Positions 35,184 to 44,124 of a stretch of DNA of 64,000 nucleotides are shown here, piece by piece. Under the pieces are notes generated by a model. That model was not told the DNA's origin, searched no databases, and worked only from the letters and a program-made list of their open reading frames with translations. The DNA is taken from contig CAWFMV010000012.1 of the NCBI GenBank assembly GCA_963817015.1, positions 1 to 64,000 of the forward strand, written 5' to 3'. This DNA comes from VAZQ01 sp963817015. GTDB lineage: Bacteria > Pseudomonadota > Alphaproteobacteria > Rhizobiales > Xanthobacteraceae. The translations under genes were made by a program, and so were the position numbers. Numbering within the stretch: the first letter of the stretch is position 1; each line of letters opens with the position of its first letter.

Positions 35184-35819
35184 GTGCAGCTCTACACCTT
35201 CTTCAACTCGTCCGCCGCCTACCGGACGCGTATCGCTCTTAACCTCAAGGGCCTCTCCTACGAGCCGATCGCGATCCATCTGCGGAAGGACGGCGGCATC
35301 AACCGCAAGCCGGAATACCGTGCCATCAATCCACTGATGCGGGTGCCAACGCTGCGGCTCGATTCAGGCGACCTGCTCACCCAGTCGATTGCCATTATCG
35401 AATATCTGGACGAGACCCATCCGCAGCCACCGCTGTTGCCTCGTGATGCGCTCAAGCGCGCGCAGGTGCGCGCCATGACGCAGCTCATCGCCTGCGATAT
35501 CCATCCCCTCAACAATGTGGCCCCCCTCCGCTATCTCAAGAATGAGCTCGGCCAGGACCAGGACAAGATCGATACCTGGTATCATTATTGGATTCTGGAG
35601 GGCTTCACCGCGCTCGAGACCATGGTGGCGGCCGCACCCTATGCGGCCGGAACCGACGTGACGCTTGCCGACATCTGCGTGGTGCCGCAGGTCGCCAATG
35701 CGCGCCGTCTCAAAGTGCCGCTCGACCGATTCCCCAAGATCGTCGCGATCGACGCCGCCTGCGGCAAGCTTGACGCCTTCATCAAGGCGCGCCCGGAAAA
35801 CCAGCCCGACGCGGAGTAG
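35184..35819 (+). CDS. maiA: Maleylacetoacetate isomerase (zeta-class GST)
   Basis: Isomerises maleylacetoacetate to fumarylacetoacetate with glutathione, late in tyrosine breakdown. The 211-residue protein has the zeta-class active site FFNSSAAYRTRIALNLKG, AINPLMRVPTLRLDSG, then TQSIAIIEYLDETHP. The C-terminal domain contains ACDIHPLNNVAPLRYL and VTLADICVVPQV. The start is GTG at 35184, with GAGGAAACAA upstream. Other homogentisate-pathway genes are not in the window. Confidence 0.92.
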   Translation: MQLYTFFNSSAAYRTRIALNLKGLSYEPIAIHLRKDGGINRKPEYRAINPLMRVPTLRLDSGDLLTQSIAIIEYLDETHPQPPLLPRDALKRAQVRAMTQLIACDIHPLNNVAPLRYLKNELGQDQDKIDTWYHYWILEGFTALETMVAAAPYAAGTDVTLADICVVPQVANARRLKVPLDRFPKIVAIDAACGKLDAFIKARPENQPDAE

Positions 35820-36071
35820 CAAACCGCCGATTCGAGCCCCGATAACTGCGTATTCGTACCTAAAGGTATTTTTATACCTCCATCGAATTCCGCCAGCTGG
35901 CCCGCACTCACTTCCGGTTGAGCTTTCGGTATTCCTGTCGCCGCCCCCTGCCCCACACCAGTCGCACTGGCCCCCGGCAATCAGGGCCGCTAAGGAGAGC
36001 CCGGCCGCGACTGCTGCCCTGCTCTCCGCTCACCCCAAAACCCGCTCACCCCAAAGCCCCTGGACCCTCCC

Positions 36072-36980
36072 TTGGCTCCCACCCGGCAACTTGCCCGCGT
36101 CGTGCTGTGGATGGTCGGCGCGCTGCTGTCGTTCTGCGTGATGGCGGTCGCGATTCGAAGGCTGTCGGGCCCCCTCACCGTCATGGAGATCCTGGCGCTG
36201 CGGGCGGCGCTTGGGCTCGCGATCATCGGCGTGGTTGCGATCTTTCGGCCCGCCGAGCGGCACAGCATCAACATGCGGAGACTGCCTCTCCACATTCTGC
36301 GCAACAGCGTCCACTTCGGCTCGCAATATCTATGGGCACTCGGCCTCGTGCTGCTGCCGCTCGCGACCGTGTTCGCGCTCGAGTTCACCATGCCGGCCTG
36401 GACGATCCTGCTGGCGCCGTTCTTTCTCGGCGAGCGCATGACCAGAAGCCGCATCGGGGCCGTGATTCTCGGCCTCATCGGCGTGCTCGTCATCCTGCGG
36501 CCCGGGGTCGAGAGCTTCAGGCCTGCCGCCCTGATCGTGCTGATCGCGGCGCTCGGCTATGGCGCGCAGAACATCGCCACCAAGAAGCTGACCTCGACCG
36601 AGAGCACCTTCGCAATCGTGTTCTGGATGAACGTGATCCAGCTCGCCCTTGCGCTGGTGTTCGCAGGGGTGCTCTTCCCGCAAAAGCTGACGCTCGACCT
36701 TGTTCCGGCCATTGCCGGGCTCGGCGCGGCCGGCCTGTTCGCGCATTTCTGTCTCAGCAACGCATTCCGCGCCGGCGACGCCAGCGTGGTTGTGCCGCTC
36801 GACTTCCTGCGCATCCCGCTGATCGCGGTGATCGGCTGGTGGCTCTATGACGAGCCGCTCGACGTGTTCGTGTTCGCGGGGGCGGGAATCATCATCAGTG
36901 GGATCCTATGGAACCTGCGCAGCGAGGTCCGCCGCCCCTTGCCGCCGCTGGTGCCGGCAGAGAATGTCAAGACTGGATAA
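36072..36980 (+). CDS. EamA/DMT-family membrane transporter
   Basis: A roughly 302-residue protein with about ten membrane helices in two EamA repeats (about 10-145 and 155-290). Marks: LWMVGALLSFCVMAVAIRRL, EILALRAALGLAIIGVV, FALEFTMPAWTILLAPFFLG and VVVPLDFLRIPLIAVIGWWL. Starts TTG 36072 and ATG 36108 are both possible; neither has a strong ribosome site. Substrate unknown; such proteins export amino acids or other metabolites. Confidence 0.87.
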   Translation: MAPTRQLARVVLWMVGALLSFCVMAVAIRRLSGPLTVMEILALRAALGLAIIGVVAIFRPAERHSINMRRLPLHILRNSVHFGSQYLWALGLVLLPLATVFALEFTMPAWTILLAPFFLGERMTRSRIGAVILGLIGVLVILRPGVESFRPAALIVLIAALGYGAQNIATKKLTSTESTFAIVFWMNVIQLALALVFAGVLFPQKLTLDLVPAIAGLGAAGLFAHFCLSNAFRAGDASVVVPLDFLRIPLIAVIGWWLYDEPLDVFVFAGAGIIISGILWNLRSEVRRPLPPLVPAENVKTG

Positions 36981-37110
36981 GGCCTGCCGGCATCGTTAAA
37001 GTCGCTCTCCACAGACGCTTTTCGTGTCCACACTTTGGTCACCATCCAGCGCTTGATTCTGTAGTACTGATAAAGGCTTCGGGTGTCAGGCTTCGGCCCT
37101 GAATCGGCCC

Positions 37111-38406
37111 ATGAACGAGACCGCAACCGCGCAGCCGAGACCCCGGCGATCGATTCTGCGCTGGATCAGCACAAGCCGAGCAAGCCCAACCGTTGCAACC
37201 GTGAACAGCAAAACACTCATTCCCGCATCATGGCGCGCTGCCGGCGCCGGCCTGCTGGCGCTCGCGCTCACCGGCGGACTTGTCGGCGTTCTTATGGATG
37301 GGCCGGCTTCCGCACAGGGGCCCTACCCTGGCGGCGGTCCTTATAGTTCTCCTGGCGGTCCCGGTCCCGGTGGCCGCAACCCGACCTGCCTGCGCCTCGA
37401 GGCGCAGCTTGGTGCGATCGATCGCGGCAATGGCGATCCGAGCCGGGCTGCCGACATCAGGCGGCTTGAGGACCTGGTCAACCGCCAGCAGGTGGACCTT
37501 GACCGCGTCAGCGCGCAGGCGCGGCGACAAGGCTGCGAGGGGCGCGGCCTCTTCGCACTCTTCGGCGGTCAGCCGCAGCAGTGCGTCGCCATCAACACGC
37601 AGATGCAGCAGCTGCGCACCAATCTCGACCGCAGCATCGCCGACCTGCAGCACCTGCAGGGCAATACGGCCGACCGCGAGGGCCAGCGGCGCGGTGTGCT
37701 GGTTGCGCTCGGGCAGAACGACTGCGGTCCGCAGTATCGCCAATACGCCAGCCGTGGCGGCTTCTTCGAGAATCTGTTCGGGCCCGGCCCCGGCAGCATT
37801 CTCGGTGGCCAGCCCGACCCCGGCGTCGGCGACACTTACCGAACGCTGTGCGTGCGGACCTGTGACGGCTACTACTTCCCGATCTCGTATTCGACCCAGC
37901 CGGCGCGTTTCCCCGAAGACGAGAGGACCTGCCAGGCCATGTGTCCGGCCGCCGAGGTCACGCTCTATACGCACCGCAATCCGGGCGAGGACGTGAACCA
38001 GGCGATCTCGACAGCGGGCCGCAACTACACCGAGCTGCCGACCGCGTTTGCCTATCGCAAATCTTTCAATCCGAGCTGCAGCTGCAAGGCGCCTGGTCAG
38101 ACCTGGGCCGATGCGCTCAAACAACTCGATGATCAGACCATCGAGCGCGGCGATATCGTCGTGAACGAGGAGCGCGCCCGCGTACTCTCGCAGCCGCAGA
38201 CCGATGCGCAAGGGCGCCCGATCCGCCCGGCCGCGAAAGCGAACTCTACTCCGGCGGCGAAGGGCAAAGCGGCGCCAGCGGTCGCAAGCCCCGTTACGCC
38301 TCCTCCGACCGAGGTGGCGGCACCGGAGAGCGGCGCACAGCCCGATGGCGATGCTGCCAAGCGCGCGGTGCGCTCAGTCGGGCCAACGTTCCTGCCGGCG
38401 CGCTGA
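37111..38406 (+). CDS. DUF2865 domain-containing secreted protein
   Basis: About 431 residues. The signal peptide lies inside the frame (ASWRAAGAGLLALALTGGLV ... GPASAQ), so the GTG at 37201 may be the true start and the 30 residues before it may not be translated. The mature part has a coiled-coil-like Gln/Arg-rich region (about 90-200) and then the Cys-rich core typical of DUF2865: CVRTCDGYYFPISYSTQPAR, DERTCQAMCPAAEVTLYTHR, YRKSFNPSCSCKAPGQTWAD. The tail is Pro/Ala-rich. DUF2865 proteins are found almost only in Hyphomicrobiales; their function is unknown. Confidence 0.88.
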   Translation: MNETATAQPRPRRSILRWISTSRASPTVATVNSKTLIPASWRAAGAGLLALALTGGLVGVLMDGPASAQGPYPGGGPYSSPGGPGPGGRNPTCLRLEAQLGAIDRGNGDPSRAADIRRLEDLVNRQQVDLDRVSAQARRQGCEGRGLFALFGGQPQQCVAINTQMQQLRTNLDRSIADLQHLQGNTADREGQRRGVLVALGQNDCGPQYRQYASRGGFFENLFGPGPGSILGGQPDPGVGDTYRTLCVRTCDGYYFPISYSTQPARFPEDERTCQAMCPAAEVTLYTHRNPGEDVNQAISTAGRNYTELPTAFAYRKSFNPSCSCKAPGQTWADALKQLDDQTIERGDIVVNEERARVLSQPQTDAQGRPIRPAAKANSTPAAKGKAAPAVASPVTPPPTEVAAPESGAQPDGDAAKRAVRSVGPTFLPAR

Positions 38407-38528
38407 ACGCATCGCCCAGCCCTCGGCCAGAGCGCATTCCGATCAAGCTCGCACACGCGCGGTTCCACTCGGCCCTCGTGGGGAGGAGCCGCAATCGTGC
38501 GTCGACCCGATTCCGAAGCCCTTGCGCA

Positions 38529-38631
38529 GCGTCTCGAACCATGGCCGCCCCGTCCTTCGGACGGGCGCTACGCGATGCTTAGGCTCGGGAAGCGCATCTG
38601 CTTGCGCCCTCCTCAGGACGAGGCGGAGGAA
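38529..38631. repeat. Degenerate palindromic repeat
   Basis: CGTCTCGAACCATGG and the later CCTCCTCAGGACGAGG resemble the two arms of the repeat at the start of the window, and the inner part holds the hairpin CCGTCCTTCGGACGG. It lies between DUF2865 and the end of ligD, and is a decayed member of the same family. Confidence 0.45.
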
Positions 38632-38679
38632 CAGCCATCGTCTGTCCTGGCCCATTGCCAGCAGACTCGCTCATCTAGT

Positions 38680-41355
38680 CTAGCGTCCTGGCCGCGCCTT
38701 GACGTGTTGGCGCAGATCAAAAAATCCCTGCCACGGATCACTCGCCAGGAAGCGCAGCCGCTGACGCAGATTGTCGACGCGGAAGTGATCGGCGCGCATG
38801 CCCTGCGAGAGCTCCTCCCAGGTCAGCGGCGTCGAGACCGACGCCTCCTTGCGAGCGCGCGTCGAATAGGCCGCAACCGCGGTCGCGCCGCGCCCGTTGC
38901 GGAAATAGTCGATCAGGATGCGGCCGCGCCGCGCGCGCTTCGACATGGTCGCGACATAGCGGCTCGGATCGTCCTTGCTCATCGCTTCCGCCAGCGATCC
39001 GGTGAACGCCTTGGCGGCATCCCAATCGAGGCTCGGCACGATCGGAACCACGACATGCAGGCCCTTGCCGCCTGATGTCTTCACGAAGCTCTCAAGCCCG
39101 ATCTTTTGCAGACGCTCGCGCACCTCGCGCGCGCCTGCAATCACTGCATCCCAGGTGACGTCCTCGCCCGGGTCGAGATCGAAGATCAGCCGGTCCGGCT
39201 GCTCCAGCTGCTTGATGGTCGATCCCCATGGATGGATCTCGACCACGCCCGCCTGCACGAGACCGATCAGGCCTGAGAGGTCGTCGATCGCGAGCATCGG
39301 CTCGCCATCACCGGTGTCGACACGCCTGATCCCTTCGCCGAGACCATGCCAGGGATGCTTGGCGAAGAATCCCTTCTCGCCGACGCCGGACGGCGAGCGA
39401 AGCAGACTGAGCGGACGGTCGATCACATGCGGCAGAATCCAATCCGCGATGTCTGAATAGAACTCCGCAAGCCCCTGCTTGGTGATCCCGGCCTCCTCCC
39501 ACAGGATGCGCTCGGGATGGGTGAGGCGTACGCCCGCGAGATCGGCAGCCGCTTCCTCCGCCGCTGTTGCGGCGGCAGGCGCCAACTCCAAGGTGACATC
39601 TGTGGCGGGCTCGTCCTCGCGCAGGCCTTTGAACGAGGAGTTGAGAATGAGCCGGTCCCTGCTCCAGGCGCGGAACTCGACCTCGCAGACGAGCTGCGGC
39701 CTGGCCCAGCGCACGCCCTTCTCGGCGCCCGCCGGCAGAGCGTTGACCAGCTCCGGCTTGCTCGAATTGATTTTCTCCAGCGCGTCGCGCAGCGCGCGCG
39801 ACTCCGACCCCGAATAGCCGGTGCCAACGCGCCCGGCATAGTGAAGCTTTTTGTCCTTGTAGTAGCCGAGCAGGAGCGCGCCGACGGTTCCCGGCGCCGC
39901 GGTCGAGGGAATGTAGCCGACGATGACGAACTCCTGCCGCAGCATGCATTTCGATTTGAGCCAATGGTCACCGCGGCCTCCGCGGTAAGACAGGTCGCCT
40001 CGCTTCGACACGATGCCTTCGAGCCCGAGCCGGCAGGTGTGCTCCAGGATGGTCGGTCCGTCATGCTCGGCGAGATGCTCGCTGAAGCGAATGCTCGCAG
40101 GCGCGCCGGCGAGAACCTGCTCGAGCAGCGCCTTGCGGTCCAGAAGGATCGCGTCACGCAGATCGAAGCCCTCGCAATAAAGAAGATCGAAGGCGTAGTA
40201 GCGCATGCGATCCTGCCGGCCCTCGCTCAAATCGGCCTGCAGATTGCCCAGGCTCGATTTGCCGGTGTCGTCCTCGACCACGATCTCGCCGTCGATCAGC
40301 GCGGAGCCCAGGCGCAGTGCCCGGAGCGCATTCGCGATGCTCTTGAAGCGCTCGGTCCAATCGAGGCCGGTGCGGGTCAGGAGCTTGACCTTGCCACCAT
40401 CGATGCGGGCCTGGATGCGGTAGCCGTCGTGCTTGATCTCGTGCACCCACTTCGGGCCGCTCGGCGGTCGCGCGCACAGCGATGCGAGGCTCGGCTCCAG
40501 GAACACCGGCAGCAGGCGTTTCTTGGCGCCGCGCACCTTGCCGACGTCGGGGATCGCACCCTTGCGAGCTTTCACCACGCCGGCGCGCGCCGCGTGATCG
40601 GCGCGGACTTCTCCTTGCGCCGCCAGCTCCTCGGTGGTGCGGCCGCTCAAGTGCGAGGTCGTCTCCTCGTCCGTGATGTCGGGCTCACCCGGACGACGCG
40701 CAAACGCATCATCGACCTTGATCAGCAGCCATTCGTTTTTCTTGTTGGCGGGCGGGCGCGGCTTCATGCGCACGAGATGAAAGCGCCCTTTCAGGCGCGT
40801 GCCTTCGAGCGCAAACTCCAGGTGACCCTTGTTGAGCCCGAAATGCGGATCGCCTTCCGGAGCCCAGCGGCCGCGATCCCACACGATCATGGCGCCGCCG
40901 CCATACTCGCCCTTGGGAATGTTGCCCTCGAACTCGAGGTACTGCATCGGGTGGTCTTCGGTCTGCACCGCCAGCCGCTTCTTGTCGGCGATGAGGCTCG
41001 GCCCGTTCGGCACGGCCCAGCTCTTGAGCACGCCGTCGAGCTCGAGCCGCAGGTCATAGTGCAGGCGCCGCGCGGCGTGCATCTGCACGACGAATTGGTT
41101 GCCCAGAGCAGCCTCTGTTGCAGTCGCTGTGCTCTCAACCCGTTCATTCCCGCGCAAGCGGGAATCCAGGGGCCGCTTGCTCCGAATGTTGTCGCCCTGG
41201 GTCCCCGCTTTCGCGGGGACGAACGGTTGGTTCGCTGGCGCGGGCTCGCTGGTCTTGCTGAAGTCGCGCTTGCGCTCGTATTCGCGCAGTGCCTGCTCGC
41301 GCGTGGCGGGCTTGCGCGCCTTGCCGGCCGGAGCTTTCTTCGATCCCGCCGTCAT
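38680..41355 (-). CDS. ligD: ATP-dependent DNA ligase LigD (3'-phosphoesterase, ligase, polymerase)
   Basis: The three-domain enzyme of bacterial non-homologous end joining. In order: 3'-phosphoesterase (about 85-210; QMHAARRLHYDLRLELDGVL), ATP-dependent ligase (about 255-550; WVHEIKHDGYR with the nucleotidyl Lys, LIDGEIVV, LEGIVSKRGDL) and the primase-like polymerase (about 605-890; RLIFDLDPGED with the metal-binding Asp pair, VKTSGGKGLHVVVP). Start ATG 41355 overlaps the stop of the BRCT/TPR gene. Residues 44-72 are encoded by an inserted pair of REP-like palindromes (41141-41226) in the linker before the first domain, keeping the frame open. 891 residues, full length. Confidence 0.96.
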   Translation of the reverse strand: MTAGSKKAPAGKARKPATREQALREYERKRDFSKTSEPAPANQPFVPAKAGTQGDNIRSKRPLDSRLRGNERVESTATATEAALGNQFVVQMHAARRLHYDLRLELDGVLKSWAVPNGPSLIADKKRLAVQTEDHPMQYLEFEGNIPKGEYGGGAMIVWDRGRWAPEGDPHFGLNKGHLEFALEGTRLKGRFHLVRMKPRPPANKKNEWLLIKVDDAFARRPGEPDITDEETTSHLSGRTTEELAAQGEVRADHAARAGVVKARKGAIPDVGKVRGAKKRLLPVFLEPSLASLCARPPSGPKWVHEIKHDGYRIQARIDGGKVKLLTRTGLDWTERFKSIANALRALRLGSALIDGEIVVEDDTGKSSLGNLQADLSEGRQDRMRYYAFDLLYCEGFDLRDAILLDRKALLEQVLAGAPASIRFSEHLAEHDGPTILEHTCRLGLEGIVSKRGDLSYRGGRGDHWLKSKCMLRQEFVIVGYIPSTAAPGTVGALLLGYYKDKKLHYAGRVGTGYSGSESRALRDALEKINSSKPELVNALPAGAEKGVRWARPQLVCEVEFRAWSRDRLILNSSFKGLREDEPATDVTLELAPAAATAAEEAAADLAGVRLTHPERILWEEAGITKQGLAEFYSDIADWILPHVIDRPLSLLRSPSGVGEKGFFAKHPWHGLGEGIRRVDTGDGEPMLAIDDLSGLIGLVQAGVVEIHPWGSTIKQLEQPDRLIFDLDPGEDVTWDAVIAGAREVRERLQKIGLESFVKTSGGKGLHVVVPIVPSLDWDAAKAFTGSLAEAMSKDDPSRYVATMSKRARRGRILIDYFRNGRGATAVAAYSTRARKEASVSTPLTWEELSQGMRADHFRVDNLRQRLRFLASDPWQGFFDLRQHVKARPGR
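41141..41226. repeat. REP-like inverted pair inserted in frame in ligD
   Basis: CGTTCATTCCCGCGCAAGCG at 41141 and CGCTTTCGCGGGGACGAACG ending at 41226 face each other, each around its own 8-bp hairpin. On the ligD strand the element reads PFVPAKAGTQ ... PLDSRLRGNER and falls between the conserved KRDFSKTSEP and FVVQMHAARR segments. Confidence 0.9.
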
Positions 41356-42458
41356 GACGAGCGATTGATCTGCATTTCGCAGAGCTTCAACGAGCGCTTG
41401 GCGCGCACGGCCCACTCCGAGGATGAATCGACCATGAGATAACGCCGCCAGTAGTCGGCGGCCTCCCGATGGTCCTCGAGCCGCTGCATAAGCACGGCCA
41501 TGTTGAACAGGCAATCCGCGTGCGCCGGATTGACGTCGAGCGCCTTGCGCAGGAGGCCGATCGCTTCCTTGGTGCGGCCCTGATCGTCAAGGAGGTCGGC
41601 GAGATTGTAGAGCGCCTCGATGAAACGCGGATCGGTCTTGATCGACACCCGATAAGCCTTCTCGGCGTCGACCTTGCGGCCGGCCGCGCGCAACAGGTTG
41701 CCGAGATTGAAAGCCGCTGCCGGGTCCTCGGGATCGAGCTTCATGACGCGGCGATAGAGCTTTTCGGCCTGCGCGATCTCTTGGGTTTCCTCGGCCGCCT
41801 GCGCCTCCTCGAACAGCGCGTCGGGGTTGTCGGTGGGCTCAGCGATCGGCAGCACAAACTGCCCCTTGCGATCGGTGCGGCCCTTGAGCTGCTCGACCAG
41901 CACGGCATCGCCCGCGACCGGATAGAGCTTGAGCCGGGACAGGCCCGCGTCCGGCAGCCATTGCTCGATCGCGTGCAGGCTCTTGGTGATGACCGAAAGC
42001 GTGACGCCAGCAGCGAACAGCTCGGCAACCTGGCGAGCGGCCGCGAGATCACGGAAGCGATAGCGGCCCTCGCGCGGATCGAGCATGCCGAAGGCGGCAA
42101 GCTCGCCGATCACACTCACCGGCAGGCTACTCACCGACGCGATCTGCTCGGCGCTGTAGCTGCGCTGCTCCTCGTCGGCCGCGCCACGACCGATCCATTC
42201 CAGAAAGCGCCGCTCGCTGACGATGGCCACACCATAGGTCTGCGCGCGCGCCAGGCTGTTGGATGGCCGCCCGTCGTCGAGCAGCGGCCAGCCCAGTTGA
42301 CCCACCACCAGGTGATCAGTGCCCTTGGTGACGCCGCGGTGTGGCGTGCCGCCATGCTGCCGCACGAGCGCGAACGCCTCCGCTCGCTTCATAGAGCCGA
42401 GCCGTCCCGTAAAGGCGATGCTGCCTTGGATGGGCGAGCGCTGCTGCGCCTGCGACAT
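41352..42458 (-). CDS. BRCT - MerR-type HTH - TPR fusion protein in the Ku/LigD operon
   Basis: A 368-residue cytosolic protein. Residues about 12-92 form a BRCT-like domain (SIAFTGRLGSMKRAEAFALV, GGTPHRGVTKGTDHLVVG, RRFLEWIGRG); about 98-165 a MerR-type helix-turn-helix (SAEQIASVSSLPVSVIGELA, then GRYRFRDLAAARQVAELFAA); about 205-355 four TPR-like repeats (EKLYRRVMKLDPEDPAAAFN, FIEALYNLADLLDDQGRTKE, NPAHADCLFNMAVLMQRLED). The start is 3 bp after the ku stop and the stop overlaps the ligD start, so translation is coupled. BRCT domains bind DNA-repair partners and NAD-dependent ligases use them; TPRs bind proteins. An accessory or regulatory role in end joining is inferred. Similar genes exist in relatives, but I know of no assigned function. 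Confidence 0.85.
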   Translation of the reverse strand: MSQAQQRSPIQGSIAFTGRLGSMKRAEAFALVRQHGGTPHRGVTKGTDHLVVGQLGWPLLDDGRPSNSLARAQTYGVAIVSERRFLEWIGRGAADEEQRSYSAEQIASVSSLPVSVIGELAAFGMLDPREGRYRFRDLAAARQVAELFAAGVTLSVITKSLHAIEQWLPDAGLSRLKLYPVAGDAVLVEQLKGRTDRKGQFVLPIAEPTDNPDALFEEAQAAEETQEIAQAEKLYRRVMKLDPEDPAAAFNLGNLLRAAGRKVDAEKAYRVSIKTDPRFIEALYNLADLLDDQGRTKEAIGLLRKALDVNPAHADCLFNMAVLMQRLEDHREAADYWRRYLMVDSSSEWAVRAKRSLKLCEMQINRSS

Positions 42459-42461
42459 TCC

Positions 42462-43307
42462 TCACCGCGTCGCCTTCTTCTTGGTGGTCCGGCGTGCGGG
42501 TGTGGACGCGGCGGCCGGCTTCTTGGCCTCGCCCTTGAGGCTAGCACGCAGCGCATCCATCAGATTGATCACCCGTGGCGATTCCGGCTCGGCATCGCGA
42601 ATGGGCTCTACCACGCGGCCGGCCTGCTTCTTGCGCAGCAGCTCGACGATCGCCTTCTCGTAATGATCCTCGAAGGTCTTCGGATCGAAATGGTCGGCCT
42701 TGGTGTCGATGATGTGCATGGCAAGCTCTTTCATCTCCGCCGGCAGCTTGATCTCGGGGATGTCGTCGAAATAATCCTTGTTGTCGCGCACCTCGTAGGC
42801 ATAGCGCAGCGTGGTGGCGAGCAGGCCCTTGTCGAACGCTTCCAGCATTACGACATGCTCGCGCCTGGTGAGCACGATGCGGCCGAGCGCCACCATCTTC
42901 TTCTCGCGGATCGCATCGCGGATCACCGCGAATGCCTCCTGCCCGACCTTGTCGGTCGGCGCGATGTAGTAAGGCGTATCGAGAAAACGGTCGTCGACCT
43001 CACCGCGCGGCACGAAGCTCTGGATATCGATCGTGTGCGTGCTCTCGATCTGGATTTTCGCGAGCTCGTCATCCTCGACCACGAGGTACTGGCCCTTGGC
43101 GAATTCGTAGCCGCGCCCGATGTCTTCCTTGTCGACCGGATCGCCGGTGACGGAGTCGACATTCTGCTGCTTGAGCCGATGCCCGGTCTTTTTGTTGATG
43201 CGATTGAACGAGACACGCTCCGAGCTCGAGGAGGCCGGATAGAGCGCGATCGGGCACGAGACCAGCGACAGTTTCAGGTAGCCCTTCCAATAGGCTCGCG
43301 GCGCCAT
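42462..43307 (-). CDS. ku: Ku protein (non-homologous end joining)
   Basis: A 281-residue bacterial Ku that would form a homodimer ring on DNA ends and recruit LigD. The core shows WKGYLKLSLVSCPIALYPAS at the N-terminus, NRINKKTGHRLKQQNVDSVT, VEDDELAKIQIESTHTIDI and GKIVLTRREHV-like LGRIVLTRREHVVMLEAFDK, then MHIIDTKADHFDPKTFEDHY. The Lys/Ala-rich C-terminal tail (KPAAASTPARRTTKKKATR) is the usual basic extension. First gene of a tight ku - BRCT/TPR - ligD operon. Bradyrhizobium-type genomes often carry several ku copies. Confidence 0.96.
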   Translation of the reverse strand: MAPRAYWKGYLKLSLVSCPIALYPASSSSERVSFNRINKKTGHRLKQQNVDSVTGDPVDKEDIGRGYEFAKGQYLVVEDDELAKIQIESTHTIDIQSFVPRGEVDDRFLDTPYYIAPTDKVGQEAFAVIRDAIREKKMVALGRIVLTRREHVVMLEAFDKGLLATTLRYAYEVRDNKDYFDDIPEIKLPAEMKELAMHIIDTKADHFDPKTFEDHYEKAIVELLRKKQAGRVVEPIRDAEPESPRVINLMDALRASLKGEAKKPAAASTPARRTTKKKATR

Positions 43308-43624
43308 GAACCAAACTCCTTACGCAACAACTCGGACACGCGTGGGATGCTCGTGCGAACCCGGCTCCGCCTTGCCAGGTTCCGCTCCCGTGACCTCATT
43401 GTAGCAAATGGCTCCCCGCCAGTCGGCATTACGCCAGACACAAGTTGACGATTTGCTTAGCGGAGGTTCGCGTTACGTTCCGAGCCCGCCGGGAGGGGCC
43501 CGGAGCGTGCCAGGATGGGCCTGCGGGACGAGTTGATCGCGGGTAAAAACCGGCGAGTTGGCCCCTGCCAAAATCACGTTGGCCCTTTTGGCACCCTTGT
43601 CCCCACTATCCACAAGTTGCCCCC
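43308..43624. other. Intergenic stretch upstream of ku
   Basis: The promoter of the ku operon must lie here. No gene: plus-strand frames have no motif or ribosome site. A GGCCCTTTTGGCACC segment and GGGAGGGGCCCGGAGCG are noted but give no clear hairpin with a U tract. Confidence 0.4.
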
Positions 43625-43831
43625 CTATTCTGTTGCCGGTGGGATCTTCCTTTCGTGGAATCCACGTTCAATCATTGCGTATGTTTCGCGAACCAGAATG
43701 TGGGTCGCGACCTCGTTCTCGGTGCGGCCCAATTTGCCAAGACTTGCGAGAAGAACGAGGTAATTGAAAGTTTCTTCTGGCAAGGTCAGACTGAGTGACC
43801 GAGCCTCCGAACGGTTTTCGGGCCGCGCCAT
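43625..43831 (-). CDS. Small RHH-like (CopG/Arc-type) protein
   Basis: A 68-residue protein, ATG at 43831 with GAGG just upstream. RSLSLTLPEETFNYLVLLAS (a beta strand followed by a helix), then GKLGRTENEVATHILVRETY and AMIERGFHERKIP. A basic head, a strand and two helices fit a ribbon-helix-helix DNA-binding protein, but no clear toxin gene follows. Very short proteins of this appearance are common in Bradyrhizobium. It may control its own promoter, which has a doubled TTATAATG. Confidence 0.6.
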   Translation of the reverse strand: MARPENRSEARSLSLTLPEETFNYLVLLASLGKLGRTENEVATHILVRETYAMIERGFHERKIPPATE

Positions 43832-43850
43832 TTCCTCAACGCCTCACAAA

Positions 43851-43876
43851 TTATAATGCCGTTATAATGGCATTTT
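43851..43876 (-). promoter_or_regulatory. Doubled TTATAATG element: promoter/operator of the RHH-like gene (tentative)
   Basis: ATTATAATGCCGTTATAATG at 43850-43869 followed by GCATTTTAAT gives two direct repeats 11 bp apart and an imperfect inverted repeat (ATAATGCC/GGCATTTTA). It lies 20-45 bp before the minus-strand RHH-like start; on that strand CATTATAAT contains the -10 hexamer TATAAT. About one helical turn between repeats would suit an RHH dimer pair. Confidence 0.4.
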
Positions 43877-44124
43877 AATCCTTGATTAGCGAGTCGAATT
43901 GCGCGAGCCTTGGATTCGGCGGCACCACCCAGAAAGCGGCGGCGGATGGGTGGGCGCAGCCAGCTACGGAGGCCTAAAGCCGAAGAACTCGATCTGGCAT
44001 GCCTGATGGCGTTGTGGACTCGCGGCGGAGTCCTTGGCGCCAAACGGAGAGCCCTTGCCGTTCGAATGTCTTCGGTCGAAGGACCACGCCCGTAGCCTCA
44101 CGTTAAGACAGCGAGGCCACAGAC

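Noticed and set aside
39517..41442. 641-codon open frame on the + strand
   Set aside because: Antisense to ligD; no motif; explained by G+C-rich third positions.
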